Shown here: positions 9,218 through 16,239 of the stretch, one piece after another
Numbering within the stretch: position 1 is the first letter of the stretch
How the letters are laid out: every line of letters starts with the position of its first letter
NCBI RefSeq assembly: GCF_014644415.1
Contig: NZ_BMKQ01000001.1
Span: 3,237,217-3,301,216, forward strand
Source of the DNA: Marmoricola endophyticus
GTDB lineage: Bacteria; Actinomycetota; Actinomycetes; Propionibacteriales; Nocardioidaceae
Direction: 5' to 3'
DNA: 64,000 nucleotides
Position numbers and translations under genes: made by a program
The notes under the pieces: model-generated
What the model was told of the DNA's origin: nothing
The model's database searches: none
Seen by the model: only the letters and a program-made list of their open reading frames with translations

Positions 9218-9231
9218 CGAACACCAGTTCG
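9218..9231. promoter_or_regulatory. SOS box (LexA operator) upstream of the LysM gene
   Basis: CGAACACCAGTTCG matches CGAAC-N4-GTTCG exactly in both half-sites. Downstream lies a plausible promoter, TTGCGC (9242-9247) and TAACGT (9266-9271) 18 bases apart, whose spacer holds a half-degenerate second box, CGAACACGTGCTCT (9253-9266). A further palindrome, GTTCGATCGAAC (9281-9292), lies near the expected transcript start. Confidence 0.75.
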
Positions 9232-9409
9232 TCGGAACCTCTTGCGCATCGTCGAACACGTGCTCTAACGTCGCACCTGTGTTCGATCGAACGTGTGGTC
9301 GAGCGGCTCGCCTCCGAAACTGTCGGAGGGGCGCCGTAGGACTGACCTCATGAACGTCGAGCACGTAGTTCCGGCCCAGCGCACCGCTCCTTCCCCCGGA
9401 GGTCTTCCG

Positions 9410-9742
9410 ATGAGCACGATCACCATGACTCCCGCGTTCTCCGCCAGCACTCCGCTGCGACTCACCCGTCGCGGCAAGGCCCTGCTGCTGGCCACCTTCC
9501 TCGGCCTCGCGCTGGTCGCCATGGTCGTCCTCGGCAGCCTGGCCGTCGCCACGCGCGACGCCGGCCCCGCTGACTCCGTCCGGGTCGTGCAGGTCCAGCC
9601 CGGCGACACGCTGTACGCCATCGCCGGCGAGGTGTCCGAGCCCGGCCACGTCCGCGACATGGTGCAGCGGATCGAGGACCTCAACGCCCTCGACAGCGCG
9701 TCGCTCGAGGTCGGACAGCGCCTGGCGGTCCCGCGTCGCTGA
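9410..9742 (+). CDS. SOS-associated LysM membrane protein (Rv2719c/DivS-like)
   Basis: The 110-residue product has a short cytoplasmic tail, one membrane segment (K-A-L-L-L-A-T-F-L-G-L-A-L-V-A-M) and an outer LysM domain beginning V-Q-P-G-D-T-L-Y-A-I-A. GGAGG at 9398-9402 sits 7 bases before the ATG at 9410; an in-frame ATG at 9350 has no comparable ribosome site. Small LysM proteins next to lexA (Rv2719c in Mycobacterium, DivS in Corynebacterium) are LexA-controlled and delay division after DNA damage. Position, topology and the perfect SOS box support the same role here, though SDR gene 8379-9197 separates it from lexA. Confidence 0.82.
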   Translation: MSTITMTPAFSASTPLRLTRRGKALLLATFLGLALVAMVVLGSLAVATRDAGPADSVRVVQVQPGDTLYAIAGEVSEPGHVRDMVQRIEDLNALDSASLEVGQRLAVPRR

Positions 9743-9757
9743 CGCGGGCACGAGCAT

Positions 9758-9788
9758 CCGGCACCCTTCCTCGACCCAAGGGTGCCGG
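9758..9788. terminator. hairpin terminator after the LysM gene
   Basis: A perfect 11-bp stem (CCGGCACCCTT with AAGGGTGCCGG) and 9-base loop, 15 bases after the stop. There is no U-tract, as is usual in high-GC actinobacteria. Confidence 0.7.
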
Positions 9789-9799
9789 CATGGGGAAGA

Positions 9800-9830
9800 T
9801 CAGGGGCGGGACCGTCGGTCCCGCCCCTGA
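9800..9830. terminator. perfect 14-bp hairpin between convergent genes
   Basis: TCAGGGGCGGGACC pairs perfectly with GGTCCCGCCCCTGA around a 3-base loop. It stands between the LysM gene and the convergent gene ending at 9844, so it probably stops transcription from both sides. Confidence 0.75.
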
Positions 9831-9843
9831 CGCTTTCCCGGTC

Positions 9844-10614
9844 TCAGCGCTGGTCGGCGACTCCGGTCAGGACCGGGACGGCTTCGGCGATGCGGAGGGC
9901 GGTGCTCGGACCGACGGACTGGACGGTCCCCGATACGGGTGCCCAGGCACCGCCGTTGACGCGGAACCGTGCCCCCCAGCTGACGGTGACGTGGTGCCGG
10001 ACGGTGACGTGGGCCTTGCGGTAGCGGTGGATCACCGTCTTGTCCGGGTACGGCCCGCCGGGCGAGGAGGTCGTGAAGCTGCTCCCGTCGCCCGGTGACC
10101 AGGTGTAGCTGACCGGAGAGATGTCGAGGGTGATCGTCTGTCCGAGGAGGACCACGGTGCGCTGGAAGCCCTGGGAGCGGGTGTAGAAGATCGTGTCGAA
10201 GTTGACCAGCGTCTTGTTCGCCGGCTGCACGATGGAGCGCTCCTTGGGGACGGGGATCTTTCGGAACGCGGCGGTGATCATGCCCTGGGTGAGCTGTGGC
10301 CGGGCAGCCGGCTGTGCCGCCGGTGGCGCTGGGCCAGGCGCCGCTTGGCAATCGTCGTCGAAACCCACCTGGCACGCGGCAATGGCTGCCAGGAGTGCCG
10401 GAGGTGGCGGCCGATAGGTCGCATTCCCAGTCACGCCTGCTTCGGCTGTAGTGCTTGATCGAGCGGGTGCAGAACGTGCGGATGGCGGTGTCACACGCGT
10501 CTCCGCCGCATGCACGCAGAATCCGTCGCCGCAGCCTCTGGTGTCGTCTGCCGGAGCTGGCGAGATCATCAGACCTGGCAGTAAGACGGCTGCGGCCATC
10601 GCGTTGTGAATCAC
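9844..10614 (-). CDS. secreted PKD-like domain protein
   Basis: The 256-residue product opens with an N-terminal hydrophobic stretch (A-M-A-A-A-V-L-L-P-G-L-M-I) ending near A-P-A-D, a weak signal peptide. A low-complexity Ala/Pro linker follows, then Y-T-W-S-P-G-D-G-S near the middle of the C-terminal half and H-R-Y-R-K, a pattern of polycystic-kidney-disease (PKD) beta-sandwich domains. Its ATG overlaps the stop of the upstream DUF6318 lipoprotein gene (ATGA), so the two are translationally coupled. This pairing recurs in Nocardioidaceae, with unknown function. The 5' part of the gene is noticeably less GC-rich than its neighbours. Confidence 0.72.
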   Translation of the reverse strand: MIHNAMAAAVLLPGLMISPAPADDTRGCGDGFCVHAAETRVTPPSARSAPARSSTTAEAGVTGNATYRPPPPALLAAIAACQVGFDDDCQAAPGPAPPAAQPAARPQLTQGMITAAFRKIPVPKERSIVQPANKTLVNFDTIFYTRSQGFQRTVVLLGQTITLDISPVSYTWSPGDGSSFTTSSPGGPYPDKTVIHRYRKAHVTVRHHVTVSWGARFRVNGGAWAPVSGTVQSVGPSTALRIAEAVPVLTGVADQR

Positions 10615-11135
10615 AGCGTGTCTTCTTGCTCAAGCTTTGAGACGAGCCATTTCCCGCCCGATCGCGTGACCGTGAACTGCTTCGGAGTGTCTGCTCCACC
10701 GGGGAACTGCTTCGCTGCGGAAGATCGCGACTCCCTTATCTGCTGCGGCTTGACCAAGATGTCCGCACGGACGACGAAATCGTTGGACGCTCTACGCACC
10801 GTGAACTTCGGGTCAAGCCACTCGCCGCCAGTGATCTTTCCGCCCTGGCTCCCAATCTGGGTGATGTAGTCGGCAATCGATCCGCACGCTTCACACGTCC
10901 TGGTCGACAACTTGCGCAGCGAACTAGCGTCGAGGCTCTCGGAAGATGCGTTTAGAGCGTCGATCCAGAGGCGAGCGGTCCGGACCGCTTCTGCTTGACC
11001 AGTGTCACCGCTTGCGTCGTTCGACGGCGACGAATCAGACGCCGGAGCAGGCTTGGGGTTCCCGCCGCCGCAGGCGGTCGTACCGATCGCGAGGGCTGCT
11101 GCCAGCGCGGCAGCACCGAGGACTCGTCCACGCAT
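10611..11135 (-). CDS. DUF6318-like lipoprotein
   Basis: A 174-residue protein with signal peptide and lipobox T-T-A-C at about 19-22, a Ser/Pro/Asp linker, then a domain with the Cys pair S-T-R-T-C-E-A-C-G-S and a C-terminal S-G-G-K-W-L-V. That layout fits the DUF6318 family of actinobacterial lipoproteins. It is the first gene of a two-gene unit with the PKD-like protein (4-base ATGA overlap). Base composition in this stretch is lower in GC than the flanking chromosome, suggesting a different history. Function unknown. Confidence 0.72.
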   Translation of the reverse strand: MRGRVLGAAALAAALAIGTTACGGGNPKPAPASDSSPSNDASGDTGQAEAVRTARLWIDALNASSESLDASSLRKLSTRTCEACGSIADYITQIGSQGGKITGGEWLDPKFTVRRASNDFVVRADILVKPQQIRESRSSAAKQFPGGADTPKQFTVTRSGGKWLVSKLEQEDTL

Positions 11136-11210
11136 CAGGGTTTCCTTCCGGCCCGAGATGGTCAGAAGTTACCCATTCGGAGCGGTCGGGGGCACCCCCG
11201 GCGACGGATC

Positions 11211-11219
11211 TGTGGACAA
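11211..11219 (-). promoter_or_regulatory. DnaA-box match (TTGTCCACA)
   Basis: The minus strand reads TTGTCCACA, the exact actinobacterial DnaA box, 2 bases beyond the stop of the membrane-protein gene and about 680 bases from the DnaA-box-like row before nrdR. Confidence 0.4.
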
Positions 11220-11221
11220 CC

Positions 11222-11692
11222 TCAGCGCTTGGCGCGCTTGCCGCGGTACGCGGCGGCGGGGGAGTCCTCGGTGTCGGCGTGGTCGTCGTCGACGACGGTG
11301 TTGCTGTGGCGGCTCGCGTACGGAGCCGGCTGCGGCAGCGGCAAGCCCTCGTCATCGACCTCGGTCGTCGCGGTGTCGTCGGCGTCGAGCGGCGGGGACG
11401 ATGGCTCGGGGGACGCTGTCTCTGGCTCGACGGCCGTACGTGGTCCGGTCGACTTCACCCGGGCCTGCAGCTTGGCCGCGAAGATGATCGCGAGGAACAG
11501 GCAGGCGACGGCGCCGAGCGTGGCGCCGGCCATCAGCACCCAGCTCTCGCCGGTGCCGGCGCGGGCGTCGCGGCCGAAGTCGATCGCGGCCAGGACGAGG
11601 ATGCCCCAGGCGACGATGGTGACGGTGATGCCGGCGACCAGGGCGAGCAGCACCCCACGCCCCGATGCCCGTCCGTCGACCCGACCGCTCAC
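11222..11692 (-). CDS. two-segment membrane protein, unknown function
   Basis: From a GTG at 11692 the protein has 156 residues: a short basic tail, two membrane segments (V-L-L-A-L-V-A-G-I-T-V-T-I-V-A-W and V-L-M-A-G-A-T-L-G-A-V-A-C-L-F), and an acidic cytosolic or outer tail ending Y-R-G-K-R-A-K-R. The frame stays open upstream to 11806, but that extension lacks membrane or domain character and would enter the nrdR control region, so I use the GTG. No good ribosome site is visible, so the start is uncertain. I recognise no named family. Confidence 0.68.
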   Translation of the reverse strand: MSGRVDGRASGRGVLLALVAGITVTIVAWGILVLAAIDFGRDARAGTGESWVLMAGATLGAVACLFLAIIFAAKLQARVKSTGPRTAVEPETASPEPSSPPLDADDTATTEVDDEGLPLPQPAPYASRHSNTVVDDDHADTEDSPAAAYRGKRAKR

Positions 11693-11863
11693 GGGGCCAT
11701 TGTGACGCAGGAGGAAAGCTGTGTGCGGCAGCAGCGCCGTCCGCCGACACGCCGCACTGCTTCTGACACGCCGCGCTCCTGAGCCGCTGACCTGCGCGTT
11801 CGCCATCGGCCACGAGAAGTTCGCCGGAGTTGTTGCGCGGCGTGGACGGGCGGGCGTACGGTT

Positions 11864-11910
11864 CCACTACATCTAGTACTTACACCGCTGTAGTTCTCCA
11901 CATCTTGGTT
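11864..11910 (+). promoter_or_regulatory. pair of NrdR-box-like sites, 31 bp apart
   Basis: Two 16-bp sites, CCACTACATCTAGTAC (11864-11879) and TCTCCACATCTTGGTT (11895-11910), share the C-A-C-A-T-C-T core and resemble the NrdR box (acaCwAtATaTwGtgt). Their starts are 31 bp apart, three helical turns, the phasing known for NrdR boxes before Streptomyces nrdAB and nrdRJ. The first site fits better than the second. They lie within the 363-base stretch 11693-12055 that otherwise holds no gene. Confidence 0.6.
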
Positions 11911-11978
11911 CACAGGGGAGCGGCGGTTGACCACAGATGGTGCCACCGAAGTCCACAGATCGGCCCTCGTGATCCACA
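11894..11978 (+). promoter_or_regulatory. row of DnaA-box-like sequences before nrdR
   Basis: Four same-strand nonamers end in CCACA: TTCTCCACA (11894-11902, full match to TT(G/C)TCCACA), TTGACCACA (11927-11935, one mismatch), AAGTCCACA (11949-11957, two) and TGATCCACA (11970-11978, two). Starts are 33, 22 and 21 bases apart. The first overlaps the second NrdR-like box. A further one-mismatch copy (TTCCCCACA, minus strand, 12563 to 12555) lies between nrdR and nrdJ. Confidence 0.45.
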
Positions 11979-12055
11979 GGGTCGGTGAGCGGGACGGCAC
12001 TGTCGGTGGTCGGTGTTGTGCTGGATGCATGGACACCGAGAGGAGGACCCGCCCG

Positions 12056-12532
12056 ATGCACTGCCCGTTCTGCCCCAGCACCGACACCCGGGTCCTCGAC
12101 AGCCGCGTGGCCGAGGACGGCGGCGCGATCCGACGGCGCCGCACGTGCCCGTCCTGCGAGCGACGGTTCACCACCGTCGAGCAGATGCAGCTCATGGTCC
12201 TCAAGCGCAGCGGCGCGACCGAGCCGTTCACCCGCGACAAGGCGATCTCGGGAGTCCGCAAGGCGTGCAAGGGTCGCCCGGTCTCCGATGACGACCTGGC
12301 GCGCCTGGGCCAGACCGTGGAGAACGCGCTGCGTGCCGACGGATGGGCAGAAGTGCCGGCCCACGAGATCGGCCTGGCGATCCTCACCCCGCTGCGCGAG
12401 CTGGACGAGGTCGCCTGGCTCCGGTTCGCCAGCGTCTACCGCGCCTTCGAGTCCGCCGACGACTTCGAGTCCGCGATCGCCGAGCTGCGCGAGCCGCACG
12501 CGCCACCACCGCAGACCCTCACCGGGGTCTGA
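12056..12532 (+). CDS. nrdR: transcriptional repressor NrdR
   Basis: The 158-residue protein begins [17 protein letters not shown]. Four Cys (3, 6, 31, 34) form the zinc ribbon, followed by the ATP-cone domain (residues about 46-136) that senses ATP and dATP. NrdR represses ribonucleotide reductase genes when dATP is plentiful. The start is fixed by AGGAGG at 12041-12046 and the invariant N-terminus; the frame is open further upstream, but that part is not NrdR-like. The gene is followed by nrdJ after 93 bases, the usual actinobacterial order, and preceded by NrdR-like boxes that imply autoregulation. Confidence 0.97.
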   Translation: MHCPFCPSTDTRVLDSRVAEDGGAIRRRRTCPSCERRFTTVEQMQLMVLKRSGATEPFTRDKAISGVRKACKGRPVSDDDLARLGQTVENALRADGWAEVPAHEIGLAILTPLRELDEVAWLRFASVYRAFESADDFESAIAELREPHAPPPQTLTGV

Positions 12533-12625
12533 CCACAGACCGCCCGGCGCACGTTGTGGGGAAGCGACGTGCGCCGGGCACCACACGACGAGAAGCAAGC
12601 AGCACACCACCAGGGGAGCAGTGAG

Positions 12626-15529
12626 ATGACCGAGATGATGGACAAGAAGACGGCCGGCGAGGGCGTCCGCATGGAGCGGGTGTTCTCCACCGAGGGCGTC
12701 CACCCCTACGACGAGCTCGACTGGGAGCGCCGCGACGTCGTCCAGACCAACTGGAAGACCGGCGAGGCCGTCTTCGAGCAGCGTGGCGTCGAGTTCCCCT
12801 CGACCTGGTCGCTCAACGCCTCCACCATCGTCACCACGAAGTACTTCCGCGGCGCGGTCGGCACGGAGGCCCGCGAGTGGAGCCTCAAGCAGCTCATCGA
12901 CCGCGTGGTGTCGACCTACGTCGACGCCGGCGAGGAGCACGGCTACTTCTCCGGCCCCGAGCAGGCCGAGATCTTCGAGCACGAGCTGACCTGGCTCCTG
13001 GTGAACCAGTACTTCTCCTTCAACTCCCCGGTCTGGTTCAACGTCGGCACCAAGAGCCCGCAGCAGGTCTCCGCCTGCTTCATCCTCTCGGTCGACGACT
13101 CGATGGACTCGATCCTGAACTGGTACAAGGAGGAAGGCTTCATCTTCAAGGGCGGCTCCGGCGCCGGCCTGAACCTCTCCCGCATCCGTTCCTCGAAGGA
13201 GCTGCTCTCCTCGGGCGGCACCGCGTCGGGCCCGGTGTCCTTCATGCGCGGCGCCGACGCCTCGGCGGGCACCATCAAGTCCGGTGGCGCCACCCGTCGC
13301 GCGGCCAAGATGGTCGTCCTCGACGTCGACCACCCCGACATCGTCGAGTTCGTCGAGACCAAGGCCAAGGAGGAGGACAAGATCCGCGCCCTGCGCGACG
13401 CGGGCTTCGACATGGACCTCGGCGGCGCCGACATCACCTCGGTGCAGTACCAGAACGCCAACAACTCCGTCCGGGTCACCGACGAGTTCATGCGTGCGGT
13501 CGAGGAGGGGACCGACTTCGGGCTGCGCGCCCGCGGCACCCACGAGGTGATCGAGACCGTCGACGCCCGCGAGCTGTTCCGCAAGATCTCCGAGGCGGCG
13601 TGGGCCTGCGCCGACCCGGGCCTGCAGTACGACGACACCATCAACGACTGGCACACCAACCCGGAGACGGGCCGGATCACCGCGTCCAACCCGTGCTCGG
13701 AGTACATGTCGCTGGACAACTCGTCCTGCAACCTCGCCTCGCTGAACCTGCTGAAGTTCCTCAAGGACGACGACACCTTCGACGCCGAGACCTTCGCGAA
13801 GGCCGTCGAGGTGATCATCACGGCGATGGACATCTCCATCTGCTTCGCGGACTTCCCGACCGCCCCGATCGGCGACACCACGCGCGACTACCGCCAGCTC
13901 GGCATCGGCTACGCCAACCTCGGCGCGCTGCTGATGGCGATGGGTCTGGGGTACGACTCCGACGGCGGCCGCTCGATGGCCGCAGCGATCACCTCGCTGA
14001 TGACGGGCACCTCGTACAAGCGCAGCGCCGAGCTCGCCGGTGTCGTCGGCCCGTACGCCGGCTACGCCCGCAACGCCGACGCCCACAAGCGCGTCATGCG
14101 CAAGCACCAGGCCGCCAACGACGAGGTGCGCACGCTGCACGTCGAGGACGCCCGCGTGCTCAAGCTGGCCACGCAGGCCTGGGACGACACGGTCAAGCTG
14201 GGCGAGGTCAACGGCTACCGCAACGCGCAGGCCTCCGTGCTGGCGCCGACCGGGACCATCGGCTTCATGATGGACTGCGACACCACCGGCATCGAGCCCG
14301 ACTTCAGCCTGGTCAAGTTCAAGAAGCTGGTCGGTGGCGGTTCGATGCAGATCGTCAACCAGACCATCCCCCGCGCGCTGACCAAGCTCGGCTACCAGCC
14401 CGAGCAGGTCGAGGCGATCGTCGACTACATCGCCGAGAACGGCCACGTCATCGACGCGCCCGGCCTGAGGACCGAGCACTACGAGGTCTTCGACACCGCG
14501 ATGGGCGCCCGCTCGCTGAAGCCGATGGGCCACGTGCGGATGATGGCGGCGGCGCAGCCGTTCCTGTCCGGCGCCATCTCCAAGACGGTGAACCTGCCGG
14601 AGAGCGCGACGGTCGAGGAGATCGCCGACGTCTACATGGAGTCCTGGAAGCTCGGGCTCAAGGCGACCGCCGTCTACCGCGACAACTGCAAGGTCGGCCA
14701 GCCGCTGTCCGACGGCAAGAAGAAGGCCGCCGACGAGGACAAGACGGAGGCCGCGCCGGTCGAGACCGAGGTCGTCGAGAAGGTCGTCTACAAGCCGACC
14801 CGTGCCCGCCTGCCGAAGTCGCGCAGCGCCCGCACGACGAGCTTCACCGTGGGCGGTGCCGAGGGCTACATGACCTCCGGTGCGTACGACGACGGCCGCC
14901 TCGGCGAGGTCTTCCTCAAGCTCGGCAAGCAGGGCTCGACCCTGGCCGGGGTGATGGACGCCTTCTCGATCGCGGTCTCGGTCGGCCTGCAGTACGGCGT
15001 CCCGCTGGAGACGTACGTCTCGAAGTTCACCAACCTGCGCTTCGAGCCGGCCGGCCTCACCGACGACCCGGACGTCCGGATGGCGCAGTCGCTGATGGAC
15101 TACGTCTTCCGCCGGCTGGCGCTGGACTACATGCCCTTCGACGAGCGCTCGATGCTCGGCATCCACTCCGCCGAGGAGCGCCAGCGCCACCTCGAGACCG
15201 GCTCGTACGAGCCGCCGATGGGTGACACCGGCACCAGCGACCAGCTGATCTCCGCCCCGGTGGTGGAGGCTCGAGAGGTGGTCGAGCCTGTCGAGACCCC
15301 CGCCGAGGTCGAGGCCGAGCTCCTCGCCACCGAGGACCTGGCCGACGAGGTGATCGCGGAGTCCGCCAAGCCCGCCCCGCGCGAGGCCCACACCTCCGCG
15401 GAGCTGATGGAGAAGCTCACCGGCACCGCCGTGGACTCCCCGCTGTGCATGACCTGCGGCACCAAGATGCGCCCCGCCGGCTCGTGCTACGTGTGCGAGG
15501 GCTGCGGCAGCACCTCCGGCTGCAGCTGA
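12626..15529 (+). CDS. nrdJ: class II (adenosylcobalamin-dependent) ribonucleotide reductase
   Basis: This 967-residue enzyme makes deoxynucleotides from ribonucleoside diphosphates using adenosylcobalamin, with or without oxygen. C357 (N-P-C-S-E-Y) and C368 (S-S-C-N-L-A-S-L) have the 11-residue spacing of the thiyl-radical and redox cysteines of NrdJ, and C151 (S-A-C-F-I-L) pairs with the latter. The C-terminus ends in a Cys-rich zinc-ribbon-like tail (M-T-C-G-T-K-M ... C-Y-V-C-E-G-C). AGGGGAG at 12612-12618 supports the ATG at 12626. The linker before the tail (residues about 880-895) is encoded by a copy of the chromosome's dispersed palindromic repeat. Confidence 0.97.
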   Translation: MTEMMDKKTAGEGVRMERVFSTEGVHPYDELDWERRDVVQTNWKTGEAVFEQRGVEFPSTWSLNASTIVTTKYFRGAVGTEAREWSLKQLIDRVVSTYVDAGEEHGYFSGPEQAEIFEHELTWLLVNQYFSFNSPVWFNVGTKSPQQVSACFILSVDDSMDSILNWYKEEGFIFKGGSGAGLNLSRIRSSKELLSSGGTASGPVSFMRGADASAGTIKSGGATRRAAKMVVLDVDHPDIVEFVETKAKEEDKIRALRDAGFDMDLGGADITSVQYQNANNSVRVTDEFMRAVEEGTDFGLRARGTHEVIETVDARELFRKISEAAWACADPGLQYDDTINDWHTNPETGRITASNPCSEYMSLDNSSCNLASLNLLKFLKDDDTFDAETFAKAVEVIITAMDISICFADFPTAPIGDTTRDYRQLGIGYANLGALLMAMGLGYDSDGGRSMAAAITSLMTGTSYKRSAELAGVVGPYAGYARNADAHKRVMRKHQAANDEVRTLHVEDARVLKLATQAWDDTVKLGEVNGYRNAQASVLAPTGTIGFMMDCDTTGIEPDFSLVKFKKLVGGGSMQIVNQTIPRALTKLGYQPEQVEAIVDYIAENGHVIDAPGLRTEHYEVFDTAMGARSLKPMGHVRMMAAAQPFLSGAISKTVNLPESATVEEIADVYMESWKLGLKATAVYRDNCKVGQPLSDGKKKAADEDKTEAAPVETEVVEKVVYKPTRARLPKSRSARTTSFTVGGAEGYMTSGAYDDGRLGEVFLKLGKQGSTLAGVMDAFSIAVSVGLQYGVPLETYVSKFTNLRFEPAGLTDDPDVRMAQSLMDYVFRRLALDYMPFDERSMLGIHSAEERQRHLETGSYEPPMGDTGTSDQLISAPVVEAREVVEPVETPAEVEAELLATEDLADEVIAESAKPAPREAHTSAELMEKLTGTAVDSPLCMTCGTKMRPAGSCYVCEGCGSTSGCS
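15277..15298 (+). repeat. dispersed GGTGGTCGAGC...GTCGAGACC repeat inside nrdJ
   Basis: The 22-base string, GGTGGTCGAGC joined to CTGTCGAGACC, has the same ends as the intergenic repeats at 38.8, 50.6 and 57.5 kb. Here it is in frame and encodes E-V-V-E-P-V-E-T in the variable linker between the catalytic body and the zinc-ribbon tail. Confidence 0.7.
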
Positions 15530-15538
15530 GGATCGACG

Positions 15539-15569
15539 AGGGCCGGTCACCGATGAGGTGGCCGGCCCT
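15539..15569 (+). terminator. hairpin terminator after nrdJ
   Basis: AGGGCCGGTCACC pairs with GGTGGCCGGCCCT around a 5-base loop, 13 pairs with one G-T wobble, 10 bases after the nrdJ stop. Confidence 0.75.
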
Positions 15570-15630
15570 GTGGTCGTTCTGCCGTGGTGATGGGAGCCGC
15601 CGGACACGAGCGTCTCACCCGGGGGTCGGC

Positions 15631-16212
15631 TCAGTAGCCGAACACGTGGACGCTGAGCACGTCGATCTCGCGTCGCGGATCGCCGAAGAAGGCGCCAAGT
15701 CGGCGGGCGACGAGAGGAAACGGCTTCTCTCGCGGCTGCCCGTCGGGCTTCCAGTTGTTGTTCGGCACGATCAGGAAGAGATGTTGGGCGTCGGGCGCGA
15801 CGTGGGCTTTCCACAGGTCCTTCAGATCGTGATTGTTCGTCGTGGTGCCGCCTCGTTCGACCTCGGCGATGATCCCGCGTCCCTCGGCGACCGGGAAGAA
15901 GAAGTCTGGTCGTGCTCGAGTCACCAGCCCCTCCTGCGGAGTCAGCACGATCTCCTCGCCGAAGCCGATGTCGTCTCGCAGGAGGCTGGCGAAGTGGTCC
16001 TGGATGACTCGGCTCGAGGCGTTGTGCACATGGAGCGTGGCGATCACGTCCGACGTACGGTCGATCTCGATCAGCAGCCGCGCTGCGAGACCGTCGACCA
16101 CCTCCAGTTCTGCGTCGTCGTCGGGAGTACGGCGAGACCGGACCCACCGCTCGTACGACGCCACGACGCGTGAGCTTCGCGCAGAATCACCGAAGAAGCT
16201 AGCGGGGAACAT
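15631..16212 (-). CDS. orphan protein with PD-(D/E)XK-nuclease-like core
   Basis: In this 193-residue protein, residues 102-119 read P-D-F-F-F-P-V-A-E-G-R-G-I-I-A-E-V-E: a P-D turn, about 13 residues, then E-x-E at the end of a beta strand, the geometry of PD-(D/E)XK nucleases with Glu replacing Lys. Glu87 could be the preceding acidic ligand. The family includes restriction and repair nucleases, but no methylase or partner is nearby. The gene is richer in A+T than its neighbours and stands alone between nrdJ and a divergent monooxygenase gene, so it may be acquired. Function is inferred from a motif only. Confidence 0.55.
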   Translation of the reverse strand: MFPASFFGDSARSSRVVASYERWVRSRRTPDDDAELEVVDGLAARLLIEIDRTSDVIATLHVHNASSRVIQDHFASLLRDDIGFGEEIVLTPQEGLVTRARPDFFFPVAEGRGIIAEVERGGTTTNNHDLKDLWKAHVAPDAQHLFLIVPNNNWKPDGQPREKPFPLVARRLGAFFGDPRREIDVLSVHVFGY

Positions 16213-16239
16213 CAGCAGGAAGTTGAGAGTTCAACCACC

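Noticed and set aside
11693-12055. A cobalamin riboswitch before nrdR-nrdJ
   Set aside because: The conserved B12-box element is not present; the stretch instead holds NrdR- and DnaA-box-like sites.
11873-16147. A very long minus-strand open frame across nrdR and nrdJ
   Set aside because: It mirrors codon bias of nrdR and nrdJ, carries no recognisable domain, and has a repeat-rich Arg/Gly composition.
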